A stretch of 64,000 nt of DNA from Saliniramus fredricksonii (GTDB taxonomy: Bacteria; Pseudomonadota; Alphaproteobacteria; Rhizobiales; Beijerinckiaceae), in contig NZ_FMBM01000002.1 of assembly GCF_900094735.1 (NCBI RefSeq), positions 1,984,001 to 2,048,000 of the forward strand, in the 5' to 3' direction. Shown one piece after another: positions 7,035-16,253 of this stretch. The notes beneath the pieces were generated by a model. It searched no databases. It saw only the letters and a list, made by a program, of their open reading frames with translations, and was not told where the DNA came from. Position numbers and translations under genes: made by a program. Position 1 is the stretch's first letter, and every line of letters begins with the position of its first letter.

Positions 7035-8432
7035 ATGAGCGATACGGAATTTGATATAGACACAAGCAAGCTGACCCCGGCCAACCAGAACCCGTGGTAC
7101 ATCCTGATGACGCTGTATGGCGAGCAGGAGGGGGATGAGATTGATTGGGAACTGCATAAGAAGAATAGGCGAGCCTGGAATTCATGGATCGCAAAACAAA
7201 TCAAAGGTGATGACTTGGATAACATCTCTCGCATAACGAGGGAGAGCATAGCGAGCATCGAGGAATTACAAAGCAGAAACGATGACCCAATCGGCCTTCT
7301 TGAAAAAACTTGGAAGGAAAGAGGCAATAATAACGAATTAAAAATTCCACATTCGCACTCGTCCATTAATTTATCAAAAAACTATTTTAACAAAAATTTT
7401 TGCATAAGTGGATTTATATATCCAAATTTTTTCGGCATCTCCGGATCAAAATTCAATAAAAAATTTATTGCATCAAACGCTTACTTCAAAAATTATCTCG
7501 ATATTTCAGGCAATTTTTTTCATGGCTTGATGGACTTAAGAGAATCGATGTTTGTTAAAGGATTCTGCATGTTTAATAATACATTATGCGAATCTGAGTT
7601 TGCTTTTATGCGATGCCATGAAGAAATATTCGTAAGAAACTGCATATTTAAAGAAAAAATAGAATTCACAATGTCAACTTTTGACTGCGATACCAAATTT
7701 GAGACATGTAAATTTGAGTCAGATGTAGATTTTTATGACGTCGAATTTAAGAGAAGAGTTGAATTTATTGAAAGTAAATTTTGTCAAAAAATAAAATTTA
7801 CCTATTGTAAGTTCTCAGACTCTCTTACTCTTTGGAAAACAAAATTTCTGAAATATTATCCAAATTTTCATGGCGCATCGATTTCGGAAAAATTTATAAT
7901 TACTTCTGAAGAAAATTTTTGGCCAAAGCACAACATTGCCAATCCACGAACAGCCTTGTCGTCTTGCGCAAGGTTTCGTCATGCTCTGACAAGTCTGGGT
8001 CTTACCGAAGATGCCCATTTTTTCTTCCGTCGTGAAATGCATTTCACGGGAAAAGTTGGTTCAATTTGGCAGCGTCTTCCGTATCACACCTATGGCGCTT
8101 TCTCGGATTACGGGTACTCAATCCAGAGACCGACAATCGCGTTAATCTTGATGTGGTTCATCGGCTCAATCGGCCTCGCAACCGGCCTTACGGATGCAAG
8201 ATCAACAATTGGCTTGATCGAATCACTACCCGTCGTCACCACTACAGCCGCAGCCCTCAGCTTCAGCAACCTCTTCCCCTTCTTCGGCTTCACCGGCACC
8301 TATTTCGAACCTGGTTTCCTGCGTGAGCTTCCCGCGTCGCTGAAGGTCCTCTCCGCCGCGCAGACGGTGCTGTCGTTGCCGCTTCTGTTCTTCCTCGGCC
8401 TCGGCCTGCGCACGCGGTTTCGCATGCGGTAA
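7035..8432 (+). CDS. Pentapeptide-repeat membrane protein, AT-rich
   Basis: A 465-residue protein. Residues ~110-290 form a Phe-rich pentapeptide-repeat solenoid with Phe or Cys at five-residue intervals (for example 'KFETCKFESDVDF'), expected to fold as a right-handed square beta-helix. The last ~110 residues hold two or three membrane segments ('TIALILMWFIGSIGLATGL' and a C-terminal 'LSLPLLFFLGLGL'). A soluble pentapeptide domain anchored by a C-terminal membrane region is a known architecture of undefined role. The solenoid part is markedly AT-rich with runs of A and T, while the membrane end returns to high GC, suggesting a horizontally acquired or recombined N-terminal part. Confidence 0.75.
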   Translation: MSDTEFDIDTSKLTPANQNPWYILMTLYGEQEGDEIDWELHKKNRRAWNSWIAKQIKGDDLDNISRITRESIASIEELQSRNDDPIGLLEKTWKERGNNNELKIPHSHSSINLSKNYFNKNFCISGFIYPNFFGISGSKFNKKFIASNAYFKNYLDISGNFFHGLMDLRESMFVKGFCMFNNTLCESEFAFMRCHEEIFVRNCIFKEKIEFTMSTFDCDTKFETCKFESDVDFYDVEFKRRVEFIESKFCQKIKFTYCKFSDSLTLWKTKFLKYYPNFHGASISEKFIITSEENFWPKHNIANPRTALSSCARFRHALTSLGLTEDAHFFFRREMHFTGKVGSIWQRLPYHTYGAFSDYGYSIQRPTIALILMWFIGSIGLATGLTDARSTIGLIESLPVVTTTAAALSFSNLFPFFGFTGTYFEPGFLRELPASLKVLSAAQTVLSLPLLFFLGLGLRTRFRMR

Positions 8433-8539
8433 ACCGATTGCCTCAAATCCTCCCCATCCCATCAACCCCATATTTACCACGTTCCCCCAAGCTTGACCGG
8501 ATTGGCGCCGGGGTGCGCCGGATATGGGGCGAGGACGGG

Positions 8540-8782
8540 ATGTTTTATCGGACGCTCAAGGCGGCAATTTTTATCGGCCTTCTGACACTGGCGGCGGGGC
8601 AATATGCCTATAACGCCGCTGATCGCGCGACGCTGGAGCGGATTGCGCGGGGTGAGGATCCGCAGGTTACGGGCTCGATCAACGGCACGGCGCGCGGCCA
8701 GGGCGAGGCGCGACCGATACCGGATATGCCGAGCGCGGCGAATGCCGTGCGGCTCGATCCCTGCGTGGATACGCGGCACTGA
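8540..8782 (+). CDS. Small membrane-anchored hypothetical protein
   Basis: An 80-residue protein with one N-terminal hydrophobic segment ('AAIFIGLLTLAAGQYAY') and a hydrophilic, probably periplasmic tail ending in a short Cys-containing segment. The ATG at 8540 is preferred because GAGGACGGG precedes it and the frame begins with a plausible membrane anchor; an upstream in-frame extension to 8438 lacks such support. No family is recognised. It converges with the SDR gene across 27 bases. Confidence 0.5.
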   Translation: MFYRTLKAAIFIGLLTLAAGQYAYNAADRATLERIARGEDPQVTGSINGTARGQGEARPIPDMPSAANAVRLDPCVDTRH

Positions 8783-8809
8783 CCTGCATGGCCGGCGCCC
8801 CGCAGCCGC

Positions 8810-9553
8810 TCATTCCGGCGCGCGATGCGTCAGAACCTTGCCTGACGGGAAATCGAAGATCTTGCCGGTTTCGCTCCAGTCCGGTGAGGCCAGCCGCAGG
8901 ATCTCCGGGGCGAGATCTTCCGGCGTGCGCAGCGTCTCGGGCTTCTCGCCCGGAAAAGCCGAGGCGCGCATGCGGGTGCGCAGCGGGCCGGGGTTGAGCA
9001 TCATCACGCGGATCTTCGTCTTCACGGTCTCGGCGGCATAGGCGCGCCCGAGCGCCTCGAGCGCCGCTTTCGACGCCGCATAGGGCCCCCAATACGCCTC
9101 CCCCAGATGCGCCGCACCCGAGGTGACGAGGATGGCACGGCCCGCATCCGAGGCCCGCAGGAGCGGATCGAAAGAGCGCAAAAGGCGCCAGTTCGCCGTG
9201 ACGTTCACCGCCATGGTCTGGTCCCAGACCTTCTGGTCGAGATGCGCCAGCGGCGTCAGCGCGCCCAGCACGCCGGCATTGCCGAGAAACACGTCGAGCT
9301 TGCCCCAGCGCTCGTAGAGCGCGAGGCCGAGCCGGTCGAGCGCGTCGAGATCGGTGACGTCCAGCGGCACCAGCGTCGCCGGCGATCCCCCCGCCGCGCG
9401 AATGTCATCGTCGAGTTCTTCCAGCGCACCCTGCGTGCGCGCCACCGCGACGACATGCGCCCCGGCCTCGGCGAGGGCGAGCGCCGCAGCGCGCCCGATT
9501 CCGCGCGAGGCACCGGTGACGACGGCGATACGGTCCTGAAACGGTTTCGTCAT
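8810..9553 (-). CDS. SDR family NAD(P)-dependent oxidoreductase
   Basis: A 247-residue short-chain dehydrogenase/reductase with a Rossmann fold. It has the nucleotide-binding 'TGASRGIG', the 'NAG' strand motif and a catalytic Ser-Tyr-Lys set with the Tyr and Lys in 'YAASK'. The substrate is unknown. The ATG at 9553 lies 8 bases past the purF stop; a TTG at 9565 overlapping that stop is an alternative. The tight spacing implies co-transcription as the last gene of cvpA-purF-SDR, an arrangement common in Hyphomicrobiales, though no purine role follows from it. Confidence 0.88.
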   Translation of the reverse strand: MTKPFQDRIAVVTGASRGIGRAAALALAEAGAHVVAVARTQGALEELDDDIRAAGGSPATLVPLDVTDLDALDRLGLALYERWGKLDVFLGNAGVLGALTPLAHLDQKVWDQTMAVNVTANWRLLRSFDPLLRASDAGRAILVTSGAAHLGEAYWGPYAASKAALEALGRAYAAETVKTKIRVMMLNPGPLRTRMRASAFPGEKPETLRTPEDLAPEILRLASPDWSETGKIFDFPSGKVLTHRAPE

Positions 9554-9561
9554 GAGGGCAC

Positions 9562-11058
9562 TCAATCGGCTTCTGCGAGCAGGGAGAGCTTGCGCGGGCT
9601 GGCGACTTCGAGATCGGAAAGCGGCGTGGGATAATCGCCGGTGAAGCAGTGATCGGTCAGCTGCGGCGCATGCGGATCGCGACCGGGGAAGCCGAGCGCG
9701 TGATACAATCCCTCGACCGAGAGGAAGGCGAGCGAATCGGCGCCGATATAGGCGCGCATCGCCTCCAGATCATGCGTGGCGGCGAGCAGGTTGTCGCGCT
9801 CGGGCGTGTCGATCCCGTAGAAATCGGGATGGGTGATCGGCGGCGAGGCCAGCCGGAAATGCACTTCTTTCGCGCCGGCCTCGCGCATCATCCGCACGAT
9901 CTTCACGGAGGTGGTGCCGCGCACCAGCGAATCGTCGATCAGCACGATACGCTTGCCGGCGATCGCCGCGCGGTTGGCGGAATGCTTGAGCCGCACCCCG
10001 AGTTCGCGGATCGCCTGGGTCGGCTGGATGAAGGTGCGCCCGACATAATGGTTGCGGATGATGCCGAGCTCGTAGGGCACGCCCGCCTTCTGGGCATAAC
10101 CGATCGCCGCCGGCACGCCGGAATCGGGCACCGGCACCACCACGTCGATATCGACCGGGTTCTCGATGGCGAGCTGCGCGCCGAAGGCCTTGCGGGCCTC
10201 ATAGACGCTGCGCCCGTTCACGATGGAATCGGGGCGGGCGAAATAGATGTATTCGAAGACACAGGGGCGCGCCGGGCATGGCGGAAACGGGCGCAGGCTC
10301 TCGACACCATCCTCCGAGATGACGACCACTTCGCCGTTTTCGATATCACGCACGAAACGCGCGCCAATCATGTCGAGCGCGCAGGTCTCGGAGGCGAGAA
10401 TGTACTTGCCGTCGAGCTCACCCAGCACGAGTGGCCGGATGCCCAGCGGATCGCGCGCGCCGATCAGCTTCTTGTTCGACAGCGCCACCAGCGCATAAGC
10501 GCCCTCCAGCGCCCGGACGGCATCCAGGAAACGTTCGATCAGGCGCGGTTTGCGGCTGCGCGCGAGCAGATGCAGGATCACCTCAGTATCGGTGGTGGAC
10601 TGGCAGATCGCCCCGTCCTTGATCAGCTGGCGGCGCAGGGTGATTCCGTTGGTGAGATTGCCGTTATGCGCCACCGCGAAGCCGCCGCCATCGAGCTCGG
10701 CGAAGAGGGGCTGCACGTTGCGGATCACCGTCTCACCGGTGGTGGAATAGCGCACATGGCCGATGGCGGAGGCGCCCTCCAGCCGCTCGATCACGGCGCG
10801 GTCGGAAAAGGAATCACCCACCAGCCCGAGCTTGCGCTCGGCATGGAAGCGCTTGCCGTCGAAAGAGACCATGCCCACGGCTTCCTGGCCGCGATGCTGG
10901 AGCGCGTGCAGACCGAGCGTGGTGATTGCCGCCGCGTCGGGATGTCCGAAAATGCCGAAGACGCCGCATTCCTCGCGCAGCGTATCGCCATCGAGATCGA
11001 AATCGTGATCCGCTCCGACGGGCGGATAGCTGGCGTAAGTCTCGCTCATGATCGTCAT
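9562..11058 (-). CDS. purF: Amidophosphoribosyltransferase
   Basis: A 498-residue enzyme that transfers the glutamine amide to PRPP to make phosphoribosylamine, the committed step of purine synthesis. The N-terminal Ntn glutaminase domain starts at Cys31 in 'EECGVFGIFGH', so about 30 residues must be removed to expose the nucleophile. The C-terminal phosphoribosyltransferase domain has the PRPP loop 'VLIDDSLVRGTTS'. Two close starts exist (ATG at 11058 and 11049); the longer is given. It follows cvpA on the same strand, as in the E. coli cvpA-purF operon. Confidence 0.95.
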   Translation of the reverse strand: MTIMSETYASYPPVGADHDFDLDGDTLREECGVFGIFGHPDAAAITTLGLHALQHRGQEAVGMVSFDGKRFHAERKLGLVGDSFSDRAVIERLEGASAIGHVRYSTTGETVIRNVQPLFAELDGGGFAVAHNGNLTNGITLRRQLIKDGAICQSTTDTEVILHLLARSRKPRLIERFLDAVRALEGAYALVALSNKKLIGARDPLGIRPLVLGELDGKYILASETCALDMIGARFVRDIENGEVVVISEDGVESLRPFPPCPARPCVFEYIYFARPDSIVNGRSVYEARKAFGAQLAIENPVDIDVVVPVPDSGVPAAIGYAQKAGVPYELGIIRNHYVGRTFIQPTQAIRELGVRLKHSANRAAIAGKRIVLIDDSLVRGTTSVKIVRMMREAGAKEVHFRLASPPITHPDFYGIDTPERDNLLAATHDLEAMRAYIGADSLAFLSVEGLYHALGFPGRDPHAPQLTDHCFTGDYPTPLSDLEVASPRKLSLLAEAD

Positions 11059-11140
11059 TCCGTTTCTGTTTCGGTTCTCCGAAACGAAAGACGGCGCCGG
11101 CACCACACCGACGCCCGGTCCGGCGGCGCGAACCGCGCCG

Positions 11141-11701
11141 TCAGGTCGGCTGCTCCGGCACCAGTTCCGCTGGCTCGCCCGGATCGCCTTCCGGGCCGCG
11201 ATCGAAGCGCTGCAGCAATGCGTCGATATCCCCCGGCAACATGCCGACCAGCCCGTCACTGCCCGCTTGCAGCATCGGACGCGTTGCCGCCTCCTCCGCC
11301 CAGCCGGGCATCATCCCGTCGGTGAGGTGGCTGAAGAAGAACCAGGCGATGATGCAGATCAGAAACCCGCGTGCGGCGCCGAAGGCGAAGCCGAGCGTGC
11401 GGTCGATGGCGCCGATCGCGGAATCGAGGATCATGTCGGAGATCTTTACCGTGATCAGCGAGACGATGATCAGCGTCAAAAGGAACACCACCGCGATCGC
11501 CGCGCCGAGGGCGATATCGTCATTGCCGATATATTCGCGCGTATAGGGCAAGAGCAGCGGATGAAACGACCAGGCAGCAAGCGCGGCCGCGATCCAGGCG
11601 AAGATCGCCAGGACCTCGCGCGTGAAGCCGCGCACTGCGGCGAGCAAGGCGGAAATCAGAACGACGCCGATGACGACGAGATCGAGTATCGGTATGGGCA
11701 T
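11141..11701 (-). CDS. cvpA: CvpA family membrane protein
   Basis: A 186-residue inner-membrane protein with four hydrophobic segments near the start ('ILDLVVIGVVLISALLAAV' and following) and an acidic Pro/Glu-rich cytosolic tail. This matches CvpA, named for colicin V production and linked in several bacteria to envelope stress and bile resistance. The conserved 'RGFTREVL' after helix 1 supports the family. The ATG at 11701 is preferred over an in-frame TTG three codons upstream. It lies directly upstream of purF. Confidence 0.88.
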   Translation of the reverse strand: MPIPILDLVVIGVVLISALLAAVRGFTREVLAIFAWIAAALAAWSFHPLLLPYTREYIGNDDIALGAAIAVVFLLTLIIVSLITVKISDMILDSAIGAIDRTLGFAFGAARGFLICIIAWFFFSHLTDGMMPGWAEEAATRPMLQAGSDGLVGMLPGDIDALLQRFDRGPEGDPGEPAELVPEQPT

Positions 11702-11805
11702 TCCGGACAAGGCCTACAAAACGCTCGAGGGCGGGCAAAGCGGGAAGACGAATGGTTGTCGCGCGCGCTGTATAACCCGCCGCGCGCCGTTCGTCACCCT
11801 TGCTT

Positions 11806-13212
11806 TCACCCTGATGCGGCATTTCGATGACGCCCGCGCGCCGCGATCTGCGCAACGAGCTCGGTGATATGGCCGACGACATTGCTGCGCAAGGGCGTGC
11901 CGCCATCGGCCTCGCCGCGCAGGGCCGGTATCACGGCGGTGGAAAAGCCGAGCTTCGCCGCTTCCTTCATCCGCGTCGGCGCCTGGGACACCGGGCGCAC
12001 GGCCCCCGAGAGGCCGAGCTCGCCGAAATAGACCGAATCCGCCGGCAGCGCCGCGCCGGAAAGCGAGGAGACCAGCGCGGCAGCAGCCGCAAGATCGCAG
12101 GCGGGCTCGCTGACACGCATGCCGCCGGCGACGTTGAGATAGATGTCGTGCATGCCGAGCTTGAGCCCCGCATGCGCCTCCAGCACCGCCACCACCATCG
12201 ACAGACGCGCCGGATCCCAGCCGACCACGGCGCGACGCGGCGTGCCCAGCGCTGTCGGCGCGACCAGCGCCTGGATCTCGACCAGCAGCGGGCGCGTGCC
12301 CTCCATGCCGGCGAAGACCGCCGTCCCCGGCGCCGCCGTATCGCGTCCTTCCAGAAACAGGGCCGAGGGGTTGGCCACCTCGGCGAGCCCCTTGCCCGTC
12401 ATCTCGAACACGCCGATCTCGTCGGTGGGGCCGAAGCGGTTCTTCACCGCACGCAGGATGCGGAAATGATGCGCGCTGTCACCCTCGAAGGAGGCCACGG
12501 CATCGACCATGTGCTCGACCACGCGCGGCCCGGCGATCTGCCCGTCCTTGGTAACATGGCCCACGAGGATCACCGCCGCGCCGCTGGTCTTGGCGTAGCG
12601 GATCAGATGCTGGGCGCTTGCACGCACCTGCGTGACCGTACCGGGCGCCGATTCCACCGTATCGGTCCACATGGTCTGGATCGAATCGATCACCACCAGC
12701 GCCGGCACCGCCCCCTCCGAGAGCGTTGCGATGATGTCCTCGACATTGGTCTGGGCAGCGAGCTCGACCGGGCTTCCGGCCAGCCCCATCCGCTCGGCGC
12801 GCAGGCGCACCTGCCCGACCGCCTCCTCGCCCGAAATATAGGCGACGCGGCGCCCCGCATTGGCGAGCGCCGCCGAAGCCTGCATCAGGAGCGTGGATTT
12901 GCCGATTCCCGGATCACCGCCGATCAGGATCACCGAGCCGCGCACGAAACCACCGCCGGTGACGCGGTCGAGTTCCGCAATGCCCGACGGCGTACGCGGC
13001 GGCTCCCTGCTCTCGCCCTCAAGCCCTTCGAGCGCGAAGACGCGCCCCTTGGAGCGCGGGCTGCGCAAAGCGGCGGGAAGGCTGGCGGAAGCGTCACCAC
13101 CGACCTCCTCGACGATGGAATTCCAGGCCCCGCAGGCCTCGCATTTACCCATCCAGCGGTTATAGACCGCGCCGCATTCCTGGCAGAGATAAGTCGCGCG
13201 TCGCTTGGCCAA
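11806..13212 (-). CDS. radA: DNA repair protein RadA
   Basis: A 468-residue RecA-like ATPase that drives branch migration in recombinational repair. It has an N-terminal C4 zinc finger ('CQECG...CEACGAW', residues ~10-30), Walker A 'GGDPGIGKST', the RadA-specific 'KNRFG' motif, and a C-terminal Lon-protease-like domain. The start is a TTG at 13212; no ATG is available before the zinc finger, and GGGACGGGACA precedes it. It starts 17 bases after the alr stop and is probably in the same transcript. Confidence 0.93.
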   Translation of the reverse strand: MAKRRATYLCQECGAVYNRWMGKCEACGAWNSIVEEVGGDASASLPAALRSPRSKGRVFALEGLEGESREPPRTPSGIAELDRVTGGGFVRGSVILIGGDPGIGKSTLLMQASAALANAGRRVAYISGEEAVGQVRLRAERMGLAGSPVELAAQTNVEDIIATLSEGAVPALVVIDSIQTMWTDTVESAPGTVTQVRASAQHLIRYAKTSGAAVILVGHVTKDGQIAGPRVVEHMVDAVASFEGDSAHHFRILRAVKNRFGPTDEIGVFEMTGKGLAEVANPSALFLEGRDTAAPGTAVFAGMEGTRPLLVEIQALVAPTALGTPRRAVVGWDPARLSMVVAVLEAHAGLKLGMHDIYLNVAGGMRVSEPACDLAAAAALVSSLSGAALPADSVYFGELGLSGAVRPVSQAPTRMKEAAKLGFSTAVIPALRGEADGGTPLRSNVVGHITELVAQIAARGRHRNAASG

Positions 13213-13229
13213 TGTCCCGTCCCGTTCGC

Positions 13230-14366
13230 TCAGGCGTTGCGGTAGAAGCGGGCATAGCGGCGCCCGAGGCTGGTGAGGATCTCGTAGGGGATGGTGCCTG
13301 CGCGCGCCGCGACCTCGTCGAGCGGGAGCCCGTCCCCGATCATCACGGCGAGCCCCCCGCGCCGCGCGGCGTCTTGCGGCACGTCGGTCACGTCGATGAC
13401 GATCAGATCCATGGAGACGGATCCGGCGAAGGGACAGGCCACGCCGCCCACCAGCGCGATACCCGCCTTGATGCCTTGCGCGGCCTTGGAATCCCAGCCG
13501 CTGGCCGAGCGGAGATAACCATCGGCATAGCCGATCGACAGCGTCGCGAGGCGGCGCGGGCCGCGGGCCGTCCATTTGCCGTTATAGCCGACGGCGGCCC
13601 CGTCCGGCACATCGCGGATTTGCAGAATCTTCGCTTCGAGCCGCACCACCTCCCGCATCGGATTGGGTTGGCCGGGCACCGGATTGGCGCCATAGAGCGC
13701 AACCCCCGCGCGGGTCTGGTCGAAGGCCGCCACGGGCTCGATGAAGGCGCCAGAGGAATTGCAGAAGGAGGCGGGGATGTCCGGGAAATGCTTACGCAAC
13801 CGGGTGAAATCGGCGAGCTGGCGGGCATTGGAGGGATCGGCCTGATCCTCGGCGCTGGCGAGATGGGTCAGGATCAGCACCGGCCTGAAAGGCAAGGCGC
13901 GCGCCACCTCCGCGACCTGCTCCGGCGACAGGCCGAGGCGGTTCATGCCGGTATCGATATGGATCGCTGCCGGCGGTGCATCCGGATGCGCGGCAGCGTA
14001 TTCGCCCCATTCCACGATCTCCTCGCGCGAGCCCAGTACCGGGCGCAGGCCATGCGCGGCATAGACCGGCGCTGTACCGGTGAGGAAGCCGTTGAGCACA
14101 TAGATGACGGCGTCGCCCGTGAGCGCGCGCACGCGTCTGGCTTCAGCCAGATGCGCCACATAGAACGTGCGGCAGCCGGCTGCAAGGAGCTTCGGCACCG
14201 CCATTTCGATGCCGATGCCATAGGCGTTGGCCTTCACCACCGCCGCGCAATCGGCCCCGCCCGCACGATCGCGCAGCAGGCGCCAGTTGAAGGCGAGCGC
14301 GTCGAGATCAATGCTGAGGCGTGCGCCGGCTTCCTCGGGGGGGATCACGGCGAAATCGCCGATCAT
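13230..14366 (-). CDS. alr: Alanine racemase
   Basis: A 378-residue PLP enzyme interconverting L- and D-alanine for peptidoglycan. The N-terminal barrel carries the Schiff-base lysine Lys45 in 'VVKANAYG'. The C-terminal beta domain contains the catalytic Tyr in a 'VGYNGKW' segment (a variant of Y-G-x-x-W) and the 'SMDLIVIDV' strand. The ATG at 14366 is used; it lies 7 bases past the dnaB stop, so the two are translationally close. Length is normal. Confidence 0.93.
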   Translation of the reverse strand: MIGDFAVIPPEEAGARLSIDLDALAFNWRLLRDRAGGADCAAVVKANAYGIGIEMAVPKLLAAGCRTFYVAHLAEARRVRALTGDAVIYVLNGFLTGTAPVYAAHGLRPVLGSREEIVEWGEYAAAHPDAPPAAIHIDTGMNRLGLSPEQVAEVARALPFRPVLILTHLASAEDQADPSNARQLADFTRLRKHFPDIPASFCNSSGAFIEPVAAFDQTRAGVALYGANPVPGQPNPMREVVRLEAKILQIRDVPDGAAVGYNGKWTARGPRRLATLSIGYADGYLRSASGWDSKAAQGIKAGIALVGGVACPFAGSVSMDLIVIDVTDVPQDAARRGGLAVMIGDGLPLDEVAARAGTIPYEILTSLGRRYARFYRNA

Positions 14367-14373
14367 GGCAGCC

Positions 14374-15867
14374 TCAGTCACCGATCCGCTCCGGCAACTT
14401 GTCATCGTCGGCGAGATCGGTGAAGCGGGTGATATCCGCCTGGAAGGCGAGCTGGACGGTGCCGGTGGGGCCGTGGCGCTGCTTGCCGATGATCACCTCG
14501 GCCTTGCCATGCGCCTGATCCATCTCCGCCTGCCATTTGAAATGCTCTTCCGTGCCCGGCTTGGGCTCGCGGTTCTGCAGATAATATTCATCGCGATAGA
14601 CGAACATCACCACGTCGGCATCCTGCTCGATCGAGCCGGATTCACGCAGATCCGCCAGTTGCGGGCGCTTGTCCTCGCGCGCCTCGACCTGACGCGAGAG
14701 CTGCGACAGGGCGATCAGCGGCACCGACAATTCCTTGGCCAGCGCCTTCAGCCCGGTGGTGATCTCGGTGAGTTCCTGCACGCGATTCTCGCCGCGCTTG
14801 CCGGAGCCGGAAAGCAGCTGAAGATAATCGACCACGAGGAGATCCAGCCCCTTCTGCCGCTTGAGCCGGCGCGCCCGGGCGGTGAGCTGGGCGATGGAGA
14901 TGCCGCCGGTCTGGTCGATGTAGAACGGCATGGTCTGCATTTCGCGCGCGGCATCGGTGAGCTTGTAGAACTCGTCCTCGCGGATATCGCCGCGCCGGAT
15001 CTTGTAGGACGGTATCCCCGATTGCTCGGCGATGATGCGGGTGGCGAGCTGTTCGGAGGACATTTCCAGCGAGAAGAAGCCGACAATGCCGCCATTCACC
15101 GTCTCGATCACACCGTCCTGTCGCTTCTCGCCGCGATAGGCCTTGGCGATGTTGAAGGCGATATTGGTCACGAGCGAGGTCTTGCCCATGGCCGGGCGCC
15201 CGGCGAGGATCACCAGATCCGAGGGCTGCAAGCCGCCGAGCATGCGGTCGAGATCGACGAGGCCGGTCGAGATCCCCGAAAGCTTGCCCTCGCGCTGATA
15301 GGCCTTCGCCGCCATGTCGACAGCGGAGGTGAGCGCATCGGCGAAACGCTGGAAGCCGCCATCGTAGCGCCCGGTCTCGGCGAGGGTGAAGAGCTTGCGC
15401 TCGGCCTCCTCGATCTGCGCGCGCGGCGTCGAATCCACCGGCGCGTCAAAGGCGGAATTGACCGTGTCCTCACCGATGGCGATCAGCTTGCGGCGGATCG
15501 AGAGATCATAGATCGTCTGCCCGTAATCGAGGGCGTTGATGATCGTCGTCGCCTCCGCGGCCAGCCGCGCCAGATATTGCGAGACGGTGATGCCGCCCAG
15601 ATCCTGATCGCCCAGAAAGGTCTTCAGCGTGATCGGCGTCGCGACCTTGCCGGCCTTGATCAGGCTCGATGTGACCTCGAATATCCGCCGGTGCAGATCC
15701 TCGTAGAAATGCTCGGGCTCAAGGAAATCCGAAACACGGTAATAGGCCTCGTTGTTGACGATGATGGCACCCAGCAACGCCTGCTCCGCATCGAGGTTAT
15801 GCGGCGCAATGCGGTACTCCGCCTCGTTCTGATCAAGCTGCGCCACCAGCGCATTGGCATTCGCCAT
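14374..15867 (-). CDS. dnaB: Replicative DNA helicase
   Basis: A 497-residue hexameric helicase that unwinds DNA ahead of the replication fork. The N-terminal primase-interacting domain begins at 'APHNLDAEQALLG'. After a linker, the RecA-like motor has Walker A 'AGRPAMGKTSL', Walker B around 'LLVVDYLQLL', and the 'ESGSIEQDADVV' motif. The ATG at 15867 gives the usual length. It is the first gene of the minus-strand run dnaB-alr-radA. No intein is present. Confidence 0.96.
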   Translation of the reverse strand: MANANALVAQLDQNEAEYRIAPHNLDAEQALLGAIIVNNEAYYRVSDFLEPEHFYEDLHRRIFEVTSSLIKAGKVATPITLKTFLGDQDLGGITVSQYLARLAAEATTIINALDYGQTIYDLSIRRKLIAIGEDTVNSAFDAPVDSTPRAQIEEAERKLFTLAETGRYDGGFQRFADALTSAVDMAAKAYQREGKLSGISTGLVDLDRMLGGLQPSDLVILAGRPAMGKTSLVTNIAFNIAKAYRGEKRQDGVIETVNGGIVGFFSLEMSSEQLATRIIAEQSGIPSYKIRRGDIREDEFYKLTDAAREMQTMPFYIDQTGGISIAQLTARARRLKRQKGLDLLVVDYLQLLSGSGKRGENRVQELTEITTGLKALAKELSVPLIALSQLSRQVEAREDKRPQLADLRESGSIEQDADVVMFVYRDEYYLQNREPKPGTEEHFKWQAEMDQAHGKAEVIIGKQRHGPTGTVQLAFQADITRFTDLADDDKLPERIGD

Positions 15868-16253
15868 CGTGGGTCCCGTCCGAATCGTTTTGCTGTCGAG
15901 CGTCAGGGTAGAGGAAGCGCGCGGCCATTGCGATGATTCGACCGGCCGCACCCGCTTTCCCCGGTTTGCACAGGCTGTGGATGACGGTGCGGGGAAAACT
16001 GAAAATCCATCATTATAGCTATTTTTGATTGTTTACTGAAGTATTCAATCCATAACATTTCGCAAGACGCGCCTCGTAATCGTCCTTACTCCAGCATTCA
16101 GAACTCCTTAAAGTTTGCACGGCAACCTGACGCTTGGGAATCAGACAGAAACCAGAAACAGAATCGCAATGTGGGAATTTTTAATAAAGCTTAATTCCGC
16201 AAGAGAGCCGCTGGAAACCTTGATCTACGCAACACCAACGCACTGGTAAACCC
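15868..16253. other. Divergent intergenic region, dnaB / globin transducer
   Basis: This 386-base gap between two divergent genes holds no supported gene. It is AT-rich from about 16005 to 16080 and again at 16160-16200, as expected for promoters of both genes. I did not find a confident -35/-10 pair or an operator. An open frame on the minus strand entering from the transducer gene is a shadow of that gene. Confidence 0.6.
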
